Positions 7,811-15,974 of a DNA stretch of 34,868 nt are shown piece by piece. Position 1 is the first letter of the stretch; each line of letters starts with the position of its first letter. The DNA comes from CAZUCD01 sp964618855. GTDB lineage: Bacteria > Sumerlaeota > Sumerlaeia > SLMS01 > JANRJK01. The translations under genes and the position numbers were made by a program. The stretch covers positions 1-34,868 of the forward strand of contig CAZUCD010000018.1 of NCBI GenBank assembly GCA_964618855.1, read 5' to 3'. The notes under the pieces were generated by a model that worked only from the letters and a program-made list of their open reading frames with translations, had not been told where the DNA came from and ran no database searches.

Positions 7811-8992
7811 ATGCTCCGCATCCTGATCGCCTTGAATAGCTATCAGCAGGATGGCCCGGGCAACCTGATGTTTCAGGTGTGCGAGCGGCTGCACGCGGTG
7901 CCCGGGCTGCACCTTGAGGTCGTCGCGCTCAGCCGCGGGGGGGAGCTCCTCGCCCCCTACCGCGAACTGGGGGTCCCGGCGACGTTTGTTCCCTCGCGGG
8001 GAAGGGGAGGGCTCCGGCGGCTGCGCTCATGGGCGCGCGAGGTCGCCCAGCGCCGCACGCGCCCCCATGTCGTGCACACGAACCTGCTCTGGCCGGACCT
8101 GGCGATGCGCCTCGTCCTGCGCGACCTGGGCTCGCCCAGCCTTTCCACCACCATACACGGCCTGCACGCGGTGGGGGAGAAGGGCGCGCTCGCCGGAGCC
8201 GCCTACCGCGTCCTCGACAGGCTGACGCGCGGGCGCTGCGACGCTTTCGTCGCCATTTCGAACCACGTCCGCGAGACGATGCTGCGCGCCGGCTACCCGG
8301 AGGCCCGCACCCGCGTCATACCCAACGGGGTCGACGCGCTCCAGGTTTTCCCCGCGTCCCCGGAGACGCGCGCGGAGATGCGCCACCTCCTTGCCATCGA
8401 CGGTCCCGGGCCGATGGTGGTCGCCGCCGGCAACCTGATCGACATCAAGAACCCCTTTGTCTCGCTGGAGGCGTTCGCGCGCGTGCACGAGCGCCACGCC
8501 GGCGCGACGCTCGTGTTCGTCGGCGAGGGCCCGCTGCGCGACGCCCTGGAGACGGAGGCCGCAGCGCGCGCGCTCCCCGTGCGCTTCATCGGCCACCTGT
8601 CGCGGATGCTGCCGCGCGTCCTCGCGAGCGCCGATGTCGTCTTCCACCCGAGCCGCACTGAGGGCTTCGGCCTGATCGTTGCCGAGGCCATGGCCGCGGG
8701 CACGCCGGTGGTTGCGGGTGCGACCGGCGGCATCCGGGAGCTGATCACCGACGGCGTGACGGGCCGGCTGGTGGATCCCCAGGACGCGGCCGCGCTTGCG
8801 GACGCCGCGCTCGGGCTCCTCGCCGATCCGGACGCGGCGCGCGCCATGGGCGCCGCCGCGCGGGAGCACGTCTCCCTGAACTACGAGATTGGCCGCACTG
8901 CGGACGCCTACCTCGCATTGTGGAGGGAACTCGCGCCGGAGGGGGCCGCCGCCGCCGAAAGCCCCGCGGCCACGGAGCCCGAACCCGCGTGA
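7811..8992 (+). CDS. Glycosyltransferase family 4 protein
   Basis: A 393-residue retaining GT4 (GT-B fold) enzyme, probably acting at the cytoplasmic face of the membrane in surface-glycan or lipid-linked sugar synthesis. It starts MLRILIALNSYQQDGPGN, the usual first beta strand and glycine loop. VIPNGVD links the two halves; the donor half has LVFVGEGPLRDAL, VRFIGHL and the E-x7-E motif EGFGLIVAE (Glu284 and Glu292), followed by GTPVVAGATGGIRELI. ATG 7811 has GGAG close upstream; ATG 7745 would add 22 residues of low-complexity sequence. The stop overlaps the GTG of the next gene (GTGA), so the two are translationally coupled. The acceptor is unknown. Confidence 0.88.
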   Translation: MLRILIALNSYQQDGPGNLMFQVCERLHAVPGLHLEVVALSRGGELLAPYRELGVPATFVPSRGRGGLRRLRSWAREVAQRRTRPHVVHTNLLWPDLAMRLVLRDLGSPSLSTTIHGLHAVGEKGALAGAAYRVLDRLTRGRCDAFVAISNHVRETMLRAGYPEARTRVIPNGVDALQVFPASPETRAEMRHLLAIDGPGPMVVAAGNLIDIKNPFVSLEAFARVHERHAGATLVFVGEGPLRDALETEAAARALPVRFIGHLSRMLPRVLASADVVFHPSRTEGFGLIVAEAMAAGTPVVAGATGGIRELITDGVTGRLVDPQDAAALADAALGLLADPDAARAMGAAAREHVSLNYEIGRTADAYLALWRELAPEGAAAAESPAATEPEPA

Positions 8993-9669
8993 GCAGCCAC
9001 ATCAGCGACCACCTCGAGTCCGTTCACGGACGCATCGCTGCGGCGTGCGCGCGCGCAGGGCGCGACCCTCGCGACGTGATCCTCCTGTGTGTCGTGAAGC
9101 AGCGCCCGCTGTCGGATGCGCTCGCGCTCGTCGAGCTTGGCGAGCGCCACCTCGCCGAGAACCGCGTCCAGGAGGCGCGCGAGCGCATCCCCGCGTTCCC
9201 CCCCGGCCCCGAGTGGCACTTCATCGGCCGCCTGCAGACGAACAAGGCGAAGTACCTGCCGGGCCTTTTCGGGTGGGCGCATTCGATCGACCGCGCCGAC
9301 GTGGCGGAGGCGGTTTCCGCTGCGTACGCGCGCGCGGGCCGCACCGCGCGCGTGTTCCTGCAGGCGAACGTGAGCGGGGAGGCCGCGAAGGCGGGCGCCG
9401 GGGCGGAGGAGGCGGCGGCGCTCGTCCGCGCGGCGGCCGCCCTGCCCGCGCTCAGGATCGAGGGCCTGATGACGATGGCGCCGCTCGCCGACGACGCGGA
9501 GTCGGCGCGCCCGGTCTTCCGCGCCCTGCGCGAATTGCGCGACCGCCTCGTGCGCGACACGGGCGTCCCCCTGCCGGGGCTCTCGATGGGCATGAGCGGC
9601 GACTTCGAGGTCGCCATCGAGGAGGGCGCGACCATCGTCCGCGTCGGAAGCGCCCTGTTCGGGAAGTGA
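8989..9669 (+). CDS. YggS/PLPBP family pyridoxal-phosphate homeostasis protein
   Basis: A 226-residue member of the alanine-racemase N-terminal-like family (YggS/PROSC), a single TIM barrel that binds PLP and buffers cellular vitamin B6; it has no known catalytic reaction. PLP would bind Lys37 in ILLCVVKQRP. Other family signatures are AENRVQEA, WHFIGRLQTNKAKYL, LRIEGLMTMAP, and the C-terminal GLSMGMSGDFEVAIEEGATIVRVGSALFG block, which binds the phosphate. The start is the GTG that overlaps the upstream stop as GTGA; the preceding in-frame codons are a shadow of the glycosyltransferase tail. In many bacteria this gene sits with division or envelope genes; here it follows a glycosyltransferase. 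Confidence 0.93.
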   Translation: MSSHISDHLESVHGRIAAACARAGRDPRDVILLCVVKQRPLSDALALVELGERHLAENRVQEARERIPAFPPGPEWHFIGRLQTNKAKYLPGLFGWAHSIDRADVAEAVSAAYARAGRTARVFLQANVSGEAAKAGAGAEEAAALVRAAAALPALRIEGLMTMAPLADDAESARPVFRALRELRDRLVRDTGVPLPGLSMGMSGDFEVAIEEGATIVRVGSALFGK

Positions 9670-9678
9670 CCGTCCGCG

Positions 9679-10794
9679 GTGAAGGAGAGTCCTCCCCGTT
9701 GTTTCTCCGATGCGGACCGAGCCGTTGATCCGCTCCTCTGCGAGGAGGACCACAACGCGATCTTCCTCCAGTGGCGGGAGGAAAAGGTCTCCCTGCGCGA
9801 CACTCTCCTGGGACTCTGGGGATGCCTCTCGGTCCTGGCCCTGCCGGGGGGCATTTTCCTCTACCTGACTCTCGGGCCTCCGCGTCTGTCGTGGTTCCCG
9901 TCCATCGTGCTCTCTCTCGTCGGGGCGTTGCTGGTCTGGAGGGTCTGGAGCCACCTGATCCTGGTTCTGCGTGGAAGGGCCCACGAGATCGACCCGCGCG
10001 AGGCATCCCACGGCGATTCCGCATGGGGCGACCTGCGGGAGAACGGCCCTCCCTATCTCGAGTGCGGCGCGCCTGCGCGGGAACTCGCCGTGGCGCACTA
10101 CCTCAGCGGCGCGCGCGGGGATGTTTCCCAATGGCTGCTTGTACTGGCCGTGGCACTGCTTGTCGCCGGGACTGCTGTCGGTGCCCTGGCCGTTGCGGGA
10201 CACCTGTGGCTGAAGTGCCTGATCGTCGCTTCCGTTTTCCTCGTCGTGCATGCCTTCTTTCGAAGCCGCCGTGAGATCGTGTTCGCCGATCGTGTCCATG
10301 GGACGTTGGAAGCTCCGATGCTCATCTCCGCGAAGGCACACAAGATCCTGGATTTGGCGCCAACGGGATTGCTCCCGGGGGGCGCGCGCGCCCGGAGCCC
10401 ATTCATCCGCAGGGGACTCCTGGCACTGATCTGCTGGGTGGCCGCGTACTTCCTGGCGACTGCGGTCATCCTCATCCGCGATCTGGAGCATGGGCCGCTC
10501 GCGGCGTTCCTTTACGCGGCTTCGCTCTTCGTGGTCGCCGGCCTCGTCCACCGGCGCAGGGAGCGGACTCTCGCGGAAGCGCGCGAGCGCCAGGCTGCAT
10601 GGCTGCACTTCCACGGCCTCCTCCTGATTGCCGTCGAGGCCCTCGGGCACGATTCGTCCCCGGACGCCCATCGCTGGATCCGTTGGCTCCTCAGTCCGAA
10701 AAGGGACCCATCCGCGCCGTGCCCCGATCTCGATGCGCAGTGGATGGCGGCGAGCGGCGGCCCCGGCCCGCGGCACGGCGTCCGGAGCGGCTGA
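9679..10794 (+). CDS. Hypothetical multi-pass membrane protein
   Basis: A 371-residue protein starting at GTG, nine bases after the yggS stop, so probably in the same transcript. I count six hydrophobic segments: about 43-65, 73-97, 150-172, 177-194, 246-265 and 272-291, arranged as three hairpins separated by polar loops. The N-terminal 40 residues and the C-terminal 80 residues are polar and probably cytoplasmic. I see no catalytic motif or known family signature. The codon use of this gene is noticeably less GC-extreme at third positions than that of its neighbours. The function is unknown. Confidence 0.7.
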   Translation: MKESPPRCFSDADRAVDPLLCEEDHNAIFLQWREEKVSLRDTLLGLWGCLSVLALPGGIFLYLTLGPPRLSWFPSIVLSLVGALLVWRVWSHLILVLRGRAHEIDPREASHGDSAWGDLRENGPPYLECGAPARELAVAHYLSGARGDVSQWLLVLAVALLVAGTAVGALAVAGHLWLKCLIVASVFLVVHAFFRSRREIVFADRVHGTLEAPMLISAKAHKILDLAPTGLLPGGARARSPFIRRGLLALICWVAAYFLATAVILIRDLEHGPLAAFLYAASLFVVAGLVHRRRERTLAEARERQAAWLHFHGLLLIAVEALGHDSSPDAHRWIRWLLSPKRDPSAPCPDLDAQWMAASGGPGPRHGVRSG

Positions 10795-10906
10795 CTCCCC
10801 CGGGTTCGCCGCGCAGCGCGCCCGCTTCGCCTCCCCCCATCCAAACCCTTGGCACGGACGCGGGGGTTGTCCAGATTGCGCGCTCCACATCCGGAAGGGG
10901 GCAGAC

Positions 10907-12680
10907 ATGCCTCGATTGGCCGCAGTGCTTGCGATGTTGTTGCCCGCCGCGATCTTCGCCGCGGGGGAGGGTCCCGCCTACCGCGACGCGAAGGGCGTGG
11001 GCGAAGCGCTGCGCGCGGCGGCTGCGCGCGCGCCGGGGAGGCTCGACGTCTCCGAGCTCGCGAGGGACGCCTCGGGCGCGCCCATCTGGCTGGCGCGCGC
11101 GGGCAGCACCCGCACGACCGATCCCGCAATCCTCATCGTCGGCGGGCTGGACGGGCGGCACCTCGTCGGCACGGAGATGGTCCTGCGCCTCGCGGACGAG
11201 GCGACCTCCGGCACGGTCGAGGCGGGCGACTGGCTCGAGTCCACGACGCTCTTCCTCGTTCCCAGCGTGAACCCATCGGCCGCGGGTTCGTTCTTCGCCA
11301 AGCCGCGCGACGAGCAGCGCGGGCTCGCGGCCAGCCTCGACACCGACCGCGACGGGCGCCGCGGCGAGGACATGCGCGACGACATCGACGGGGACGGCTT
11401 CATCGCGGCGATCCGCTACGAGGATCCCGCCGGCACCATGGTCTCCGACGGCGAGGGTGGCGCGCTCCTGCGCGAGGCCAAACGCGGCGAGGGGGAGCGC
11501 GGCCGATGGAAGCTCGCTCCCGAGGGCCGCGACGACGACGGGGACAAGGACCTCAACGAGGAGGCCGACGCGGGGACGAACCTCGCGCGCAACTTCCCGG
11601 TCAACTACGAATGGCATGCGCGCAACTCGGGGGAGGGGCCCGTCTCGACCACCGAAACCCGCGCGCTCATCGACTTCATCATCGACAACCCGCGCATTGC
11701 CGCGCTGGTCGTCTTCGGACCCGAGGACAACCTCCTCACGTCGCCACCCGCAGACAAGACGAGCCGCCTGCGCAGCGCCATCCCGAGGGAGGGACGCAAT
11801 CCCTTCGACGACGACGACGACGAGGGCCCGGGCAAGCCCGTCGAGCATCCGCACGCCGAAGACGTCCCCATCATTCGCCGACTCGGGGAGCTCTATCGCA
11901 AGGACCTCGGCCTCTCGAAGGAGGTCGGCGTGCCCGGCTCGTCCGACGCGTGGAAGGGTAGCCTCGGCGCGTGGACCTACTACGCGCGCGGCCGGCTCGT
12001 GCTCGCGACGCCCGCGTGGACGCCCGCGATGCAACTCGCGCTCCTTGGCGATCCGGACAAGGAGGCCGAGAAGCGCCTCAAGAAGTTCGAGGACGTGAAG
12101 CAGGACCAGCGGTTCCTGGACTGGCTCCAGAAGACGTCGCCGGACTCGTTCCGTCCATGGAAGCGCGTGGAGCACCCGCTGCGCCCGGGCGGAGTCGCGG
12201 AGGTCGGCGGCTTCGCGCCGTTTGCGAAGATCAATCCCCCGGAGCCCGTGCTGGCCGACCTAGGCACCTCGCACACGATGTTCGTGAAGCGGCTCGTGGG
12301 GCATCTCCCTCACGTGCGGCAAAGTCGAGGTGCACCTGGAGGACGTGGAGCTGCGGCCGCTCGGGGGGGGGGCCTTCGAGCTCTCGGGGCACGTCCGCAA
12401 CACGGGCATCCTGCCGGACGTATTGGGCCAGGGCGCCGCATCGACCCACGTCCACGGGACGCGGCTTGAGATCGAGCCGGGGGAGGGCGGCCGGGTGATG
12501 GGGGGGACGAAGCGCATCATCTTCCAGCCGATCGAGGGTGCCGGTGGAACACGCGAGTTCCGCCGCGTGCTGCACCTGCCGGGGGCGTCGCCAACCGTGA
12601 AGCTCCGCCTCGTTTCCGAGTTCGCCACCACGCAGGAATCGACCATCACGCCGGGGACGGCCGGGGGAGGCGCCCGATGA
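10907..12680 (+). pseudogene. Frameshifted M14 carboxypeptidase homologue lacking zinc ligands (pseudoenzyme)
   Basis: ATG 10907 has a good Shine-Dalgarno (GGAAGGGGG) and opens a signal peptide (MPRLAAVLAMLLPAAIFAA). The body aligns with the intact M14 peptidase next door: DGRHLVGTE (82-90) stands where HGNEVQAAE carries the zinc ligands, LARNFPVNYEW matches PNRNWPLDW, and STTETRALIDFI matches LPETRAVRDYV. All three zinc-binding positions (D82, H85, G271) and the catalytic Glu position (TPAW, about 369) are substituted. The reading frame breaks near 12314-12320: the first frame drifts to a stop at 12469, while the homologous C-terminal domain (VEVHLEDVELRPL) continues one frame over to 12680. 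Removing one G of the GG at 12318-12319 restores a single 590-residue protein. Its restored stop overlaps the next ATG as ATGA. The break may be a sequencing error rather than real. Confidence 0.8.
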
Positions 12681-14437
12681 CGCGCATGACGACACTTCTG
12701 GCGGCGCTGCTGATGGCGGGCCCGGCACTTGCCGGCGACACCCTGCCGGAACCGCGCAACACTTTCCCCGCGCTCGGCGCGCCGGACGACCCCCGCGTGC
12801 CCATCGCGTGGAACAAGTTCCACGACACGAAGGGGCTCGACGACCTGCTGCGCGCCCTCAACGCTGCGCACCCGAAGCTCTCCCGCATCGTGTCCCTCGG
12901 CAAGTCCGCCGAGAACCGCGAAATCCTCGCCATCGAGATCGGCAACCCCGAAACGGGGGAGCTCTCCGCCAAGCCCGCGCTCTACGTGGACGGCAACATC
13001 CACGGCAACGAGGTCCAGGCCGCGGAGACCGTCGTCTACACCGCGTGGTACCTGCTCGAAATGTACGGCAGGGTCGAGCTGGTGACGAAACTCGTCGACG
13101 AGCGCGCATTCTACCTCGTGCCGACCATCAACCCCGACGGCCGCGACGCGTGGTTCCGGGACCCCGCCAACCCGCACCTCTCTCGCGGGGGACGCATACC
13201 CGTGGACAGCGACGGCGACGGGCTCTTCGACGAGGACGGGCCGGAGGACATCAATGGCGACGGCCAAATCACCTCCATGCGCGTCAAGGACCCCTTCGGA
13301 CGCTACAAGATCGATCCCGAGTTCCCCGATTCGCTCATGTTCGAAGTGGAGCCGGAGGAGCGCGGGGAGTACCGCCTGATCCGCACCGAGGGGATCGACA
13401 ACGACGGGGACGGTGAGATCAACGAGGACGGGCCGGGGGGCTACGACCCGAACCGCAACTGGCCATTGGACTGGGCGCCCGAGAGCATCCAGTTCGGCGC
13501 GCACGACTATCCGTTCTCGCTGCCGGAGACGCGCGCGGTGCGCGACTACGTGCTCGCACGCCCGAACATCGCCGCCGTGCAGAGCTACCACAACGCCGGC
13601 GGGATGATCCTGCGCGGCCCGGGGCGCGAGGGGGGCAGGGTCCATCCCGAGGACGAGCGCCTCATGGCCCAGATCGGCGAGCGCGGAACCCAGATGCTTC
13701 CCTTCTACCGCAACATGATCAGTTGGAGGGACCTCTACACCGTCTGGGGCGGGGAGATCGAGTGGTTCTACGGCGCCGTCGGCGTGACCGCGTACACGAA
13801 CGAGTTGTGGACCGAGGACAACCTGTACCGCCGCGGCCTGCCGGGTGGCGAGGATGGCCGCCGGGAACGGATGAAGTTCGTCCGCCGCCTCCTCCTGAAC
13901 CAGGGACTCACCCCGTGGCGCGAGGTGGACCACCCGACCTACGGGAAGGTTGAGGTCGGCGGCATGGCGAGCACTTGGGGGCGCGTCCCGCCCTCGTTCC
14001 TCCTCGAGGAGGAACTCCATCGCAACACCATGTTCACGCTCTACCATGCCGAGTGCATGCCGAAGCTCCAGCCGGGCGAGACAACCGTGCGCGCCCTGGG
14101 CGACGGGCTGTATCGAATCGACCATGCCATCGAGAACGTCGGCTACCTGCCCACGCGCACCTCGCACGACGTCGAGAAGGGCATCACCCCGGACAATACC
14201 GTCACCCTGAAGGGCGACGGCGTGACGGTCGTCTCGGCCGGCGTGGTGGAGGATCCCGACTTTGACCGGGTGAAGTGGCAGGAGCACACGCCGTCCACGC
14301 TCCGCGTCGAGCGCGTCCGGGGGATGAGGCGCCAGTTCGTCGCCTTCGTGGTGTCCGGCACGGGAAATGCCACGCTGGAGGTTTCCGCCCTTCGCGGCGG
14401 GAGTTACAAGATCACGGTCGAGTTGAAGGCACCATGA
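12677..14437 (+). CDS. Secreted M14 family zinc carboxypeptidase
   Basis: A 586-residue exported metallopeptidase that should remove C-terminal residues or trim peptides outside the cytoplasm. A signal peptide spans 1-19 (TTLLAALLMAGPALAG). Zinc ligands are His109 and Glu112 in GNIHGNEVQ and His305 in VQSYHNAGG; the catalytic Glu is Glu376 in TAYTNELW; NPNRNW-type residues around 258-262 bind substrate carboxylate. Two Asp-rich loops (DSDGDGLFDEDG at 177-188 with DINGDG at 191-196, and DNDGDGEINEDG at 241-252) look like calcium-binding EF/thrombospondin-3-type loops inserted in the catalytic domain. The last 140 residues form a beta-rich domain. The ATGA overlaps at both ends tie it to its two neighbours. 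The Shine-Dalgarno GGGGGAGG lies seven bases upstream. Confidence 0.93.
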   Translation: MTRMTTLLAALLMAGPALAGDTLPEPRNTFPALGAPDDPRVPIAWNKFHDTKGLDDLLRALNAAHPKLSRIVSLGKSAENREILAIEIGNPETGELSAKPALYVDGNIHGNEVQAAETVVYTAWYLLEMYGRVELVTKLVDERAFYLVPTINPDGRDAWFRDPANPHLSRGGRIPVDSDGDGLFDEDGPEDINGDGQITSMRVKDPFGRYKIDPEFPDSLMFEVEPEERGEYRLIRTEGIDNDGDGEINEDGPGGYDPNRNWPLDWAPESIQFGAHDYPFSLPETRAVRDYVLARPNIAAVQSYHNAGGMILRGPGREGGRVHPEDERLMAQIGERGTQMLPFYRNMISWRDLYTVWGGEIEWFYGAVGVTAYTNELWTEDNLYRRGLPGGEDGRRERMKFVRRLLLNQGLTPWREVDHPTYGKVEVGGMASTWGRVPPSFLLEEELHRNTMFTLYHAECMPKLQPGETTVRALGDGLYRIDHAIENVGYLPTRTSHDVEKGITPDNTVTLKGDGVTVVSAGVVEDPDFDRVKWQEHTPSTLRVERVRGMRRQFVAFVVSGTGNATLEVSALRGGSYKITVELKAP

Positions 14438-15342
14438 AACGCCACATGATTTCCTGCGGTCGTTCCCTGGCCATCCTCGCTGCGCTGGTCCTGCTGGCAT
14501 TCAGCCGGTCCGCCGCGGAGCCCCTCCCGGAAAAGGGCTCGAAAAAGGGCATCGACTGGCGTCCCTCAGGTCAGCCCGGGATCGTCTATGCCCGCTTCGA
14601 CCCCAAGAGCGTCGAGATCCCCGTCACCCTCGCCGAACTCGAGCGCGAGATGAACAAGGTGGATGCCGTGCACGCGCTCCTCGCGCGCTGGCTGCTGCAC
14701 CAGCGCGAGATGTCCGGCGCACGGTGGGACGCCACGCTCAGGACATACTACCCCGACTCGGAGACCGGAAGTTTCGGCGACCCCTACGATCGGCTCGAGC
14801 TCCCCTTGGACGAGGAAACCTCGATCACGATCACCCAGGACGAATTGGTCCCGTGGTATGCGCGCATCACGGCGACGGGGGACAAGGTTCCGCCTCGGTC
14901 GCTGTCGCGCCCATTCGTGTACCGCGTCACGAAGGACGAGGTCACGGAACCGCGCGAGCAGGCGCGCCAATTGATGGAGTCCCCCCACATTCTCCCGGAG
15001 GAACTGCGCCCCCGCGTGACGAAAATGTCGCGGGCGGAGTTCCGCGCCGCACTCGTCGCCTCGAAGGAGCTCGAGCCCGCGGGATTCATGCGCATGCACA
15101 AGGCCTATGCCGCCCTCGCGAAGGAAGGCCCCAATCCCGACGACATCTATCCGAAGGGCATCCCGCCGATTCCGTCCACGCGGCCCGTGGTTCCCTCGAA
15201 TGCGAAGACGGAGCCGAACCCCGTCCTCGACGTCCCCCAGCCGTCGACCTCGCTCGGAGGGCTCGGTGTCGGGGCCATCGTGGCGGCGGCGCTGGTGCTG
15301 GTGGTGTTGGCGATGTCGGTGTTCTGGCGGCGCTCCGGGTAG
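14434..15342 (+). CDS. Hypothetical exported protein with C-terminal membrane anchor
   Basis: A 302-residue protein that starts in an ATGA overlap with the M14 peptidase. An N-terminal signal segment (about 1-28, RSLAILAALVLLAFSRSAA) is followed by a polar, charged ectodomain of about 240 residues, a Pro-rich linker (about 240-270), and one C-terminal hydrophobic helix (VGAIVAAALVLVVLAMSVFW) ending in RRSG. The predicted topology is therefore ectodomain outside with a short basic tail inside. I recognise no family. The translational coupling to two M14 proteins suggests it anchors, partners with or is processed by them, but that is inference. Confidence 0.75.
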   Translation: MKRHMISCGRSLAILAALVLLAFSRSAAEPLPEKGSKKGIDWRPSGQPGIVYARFDPKSVEIPVTLAELEREMNKVDAVHALLARWLLHQREMSGARWDATLRTYYPDSETGSFGDPYDRLELPLDEETSITITQDELVPWYARITATGDKVPPRSLSRPFVYRVTKDEVTEPREQARQLMESPHILPEELRPRVTKMSRAEFRAALVASKELEPAGFMRMHKAYAALAKEGPNPDDIYPKGIPPIPSTRPVVPSNAKTEPNPVLDVPQPSTSLGGLGVGAIVAAALVLVVLAMSVFWRRSG

Positions 15343-15585
15343 GGCACACGAAGACTGAGATGCGTGGCGGGTGACGAGTACGAGTGCGCGCTGCAAAGTG
15401 GCTTGGCCGGGGTGGTCATGCCGGTTTGCAGGTTGTTTTTCCAGCGGGGCGCCGGGATTCGAATCTCGGGTGGGGCGGAACCGGGGTTCTGGTCACAGGC
15501 TCCCCTGAAACCCATCCCGAGCACTCGGAATTCATTCCACCGGATCCGGGACCGGGCCTTCCCGAAACCCTTCCCCAAGACCCAA
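15343..15585. other. Convergent intergenic region with an 18-base palindrome
   Basis: This region lies between the stops of the exported protein (+) and the small membrane protein (-). It contains an 18-base near-perfect palindrome (15452-15469, core GATTCGAATC) and the perfect 10-base palindrome CCGGATCCGG at about 15540-15549. Neither is followed by a T-run, so they are not classic terminators. No tRNA cloverleaf can be drawn around the T-loop-like core. Confidence 0.35.
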
Positions 15586-15957
15586 TCATCCCCCCGGGCG
15601 GCCACTGCGCCATTGGCCGGGGTACTTCGGCGTCTCGTGGGGGGCGTCCAGTGTGAGTTGTTCACGCCACCAAACCGTGGAGAGGACTGCGCCGAGGATC
15701 GCCCCGGCGATGCCCCCGACCAGCAACCGCCGCCGCGACTTCTCGGGGCTGTCCCGGAACGCGACCACCTGCCCCGTCTGCGGATCGCGCTCCCGGTAGC
15801 CGCGCTTCGGCAGGGACGCGCCGCCGAGGAACGCGCCCACCCCCGCGAGGACCGCGACGATGATCGCGGTGAAGAGGATGCGGCTGACCGCGTCGTTGCC
15901 GGGCTTCATGCGGCTGCGCGCGGAGGCGGGCCACTGCGGTTCGCGGGGCGGGGGCAT
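15586..15957 (-). CDS. Small hypothetical membrane protein
   Basis: A 123-residue protein beginning 17 bases after the dnaJ stop on the same strand, so almost certainly cotranscribed with it. It has two hydrophobic helices, about 26-45 (RILFTAIIVAVLAGVGAFLGG) and 78-95 (LLVGGIAGAILGAVLSTVWW), with a basic polar loop between them (KRGYRERDPQTG). Met17 (MKPGNDAVSR) is an alternative start. The family is not recognised. Both helices contain small-residue GxxxG-like spacing that could support helix packing. Confidence 0.6.
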   Translation of the reverse strand: MPPPREPQWPASARSRMKPGNDAVSRILFTAIIVAVLAGVGAFLGGASLPKRGYRERDPQTGQVVAFRDSPEKSRRRLLVGGIAGAILGAVLSTVWWREQLTLDAPHETPKYPGQWRSGRPGG

Positions 15958-15974
15958 GGTTGATAACGTTTAAA

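Noticed and set aside
15452..15469. T-loop-like sequence (GATTCGAATC) suggesting a tRNA
   Set aside because: The T-stem does not pair as required, no matching acceptor or anticodon arm is found on either strand, and the sequence is simply palindromic.
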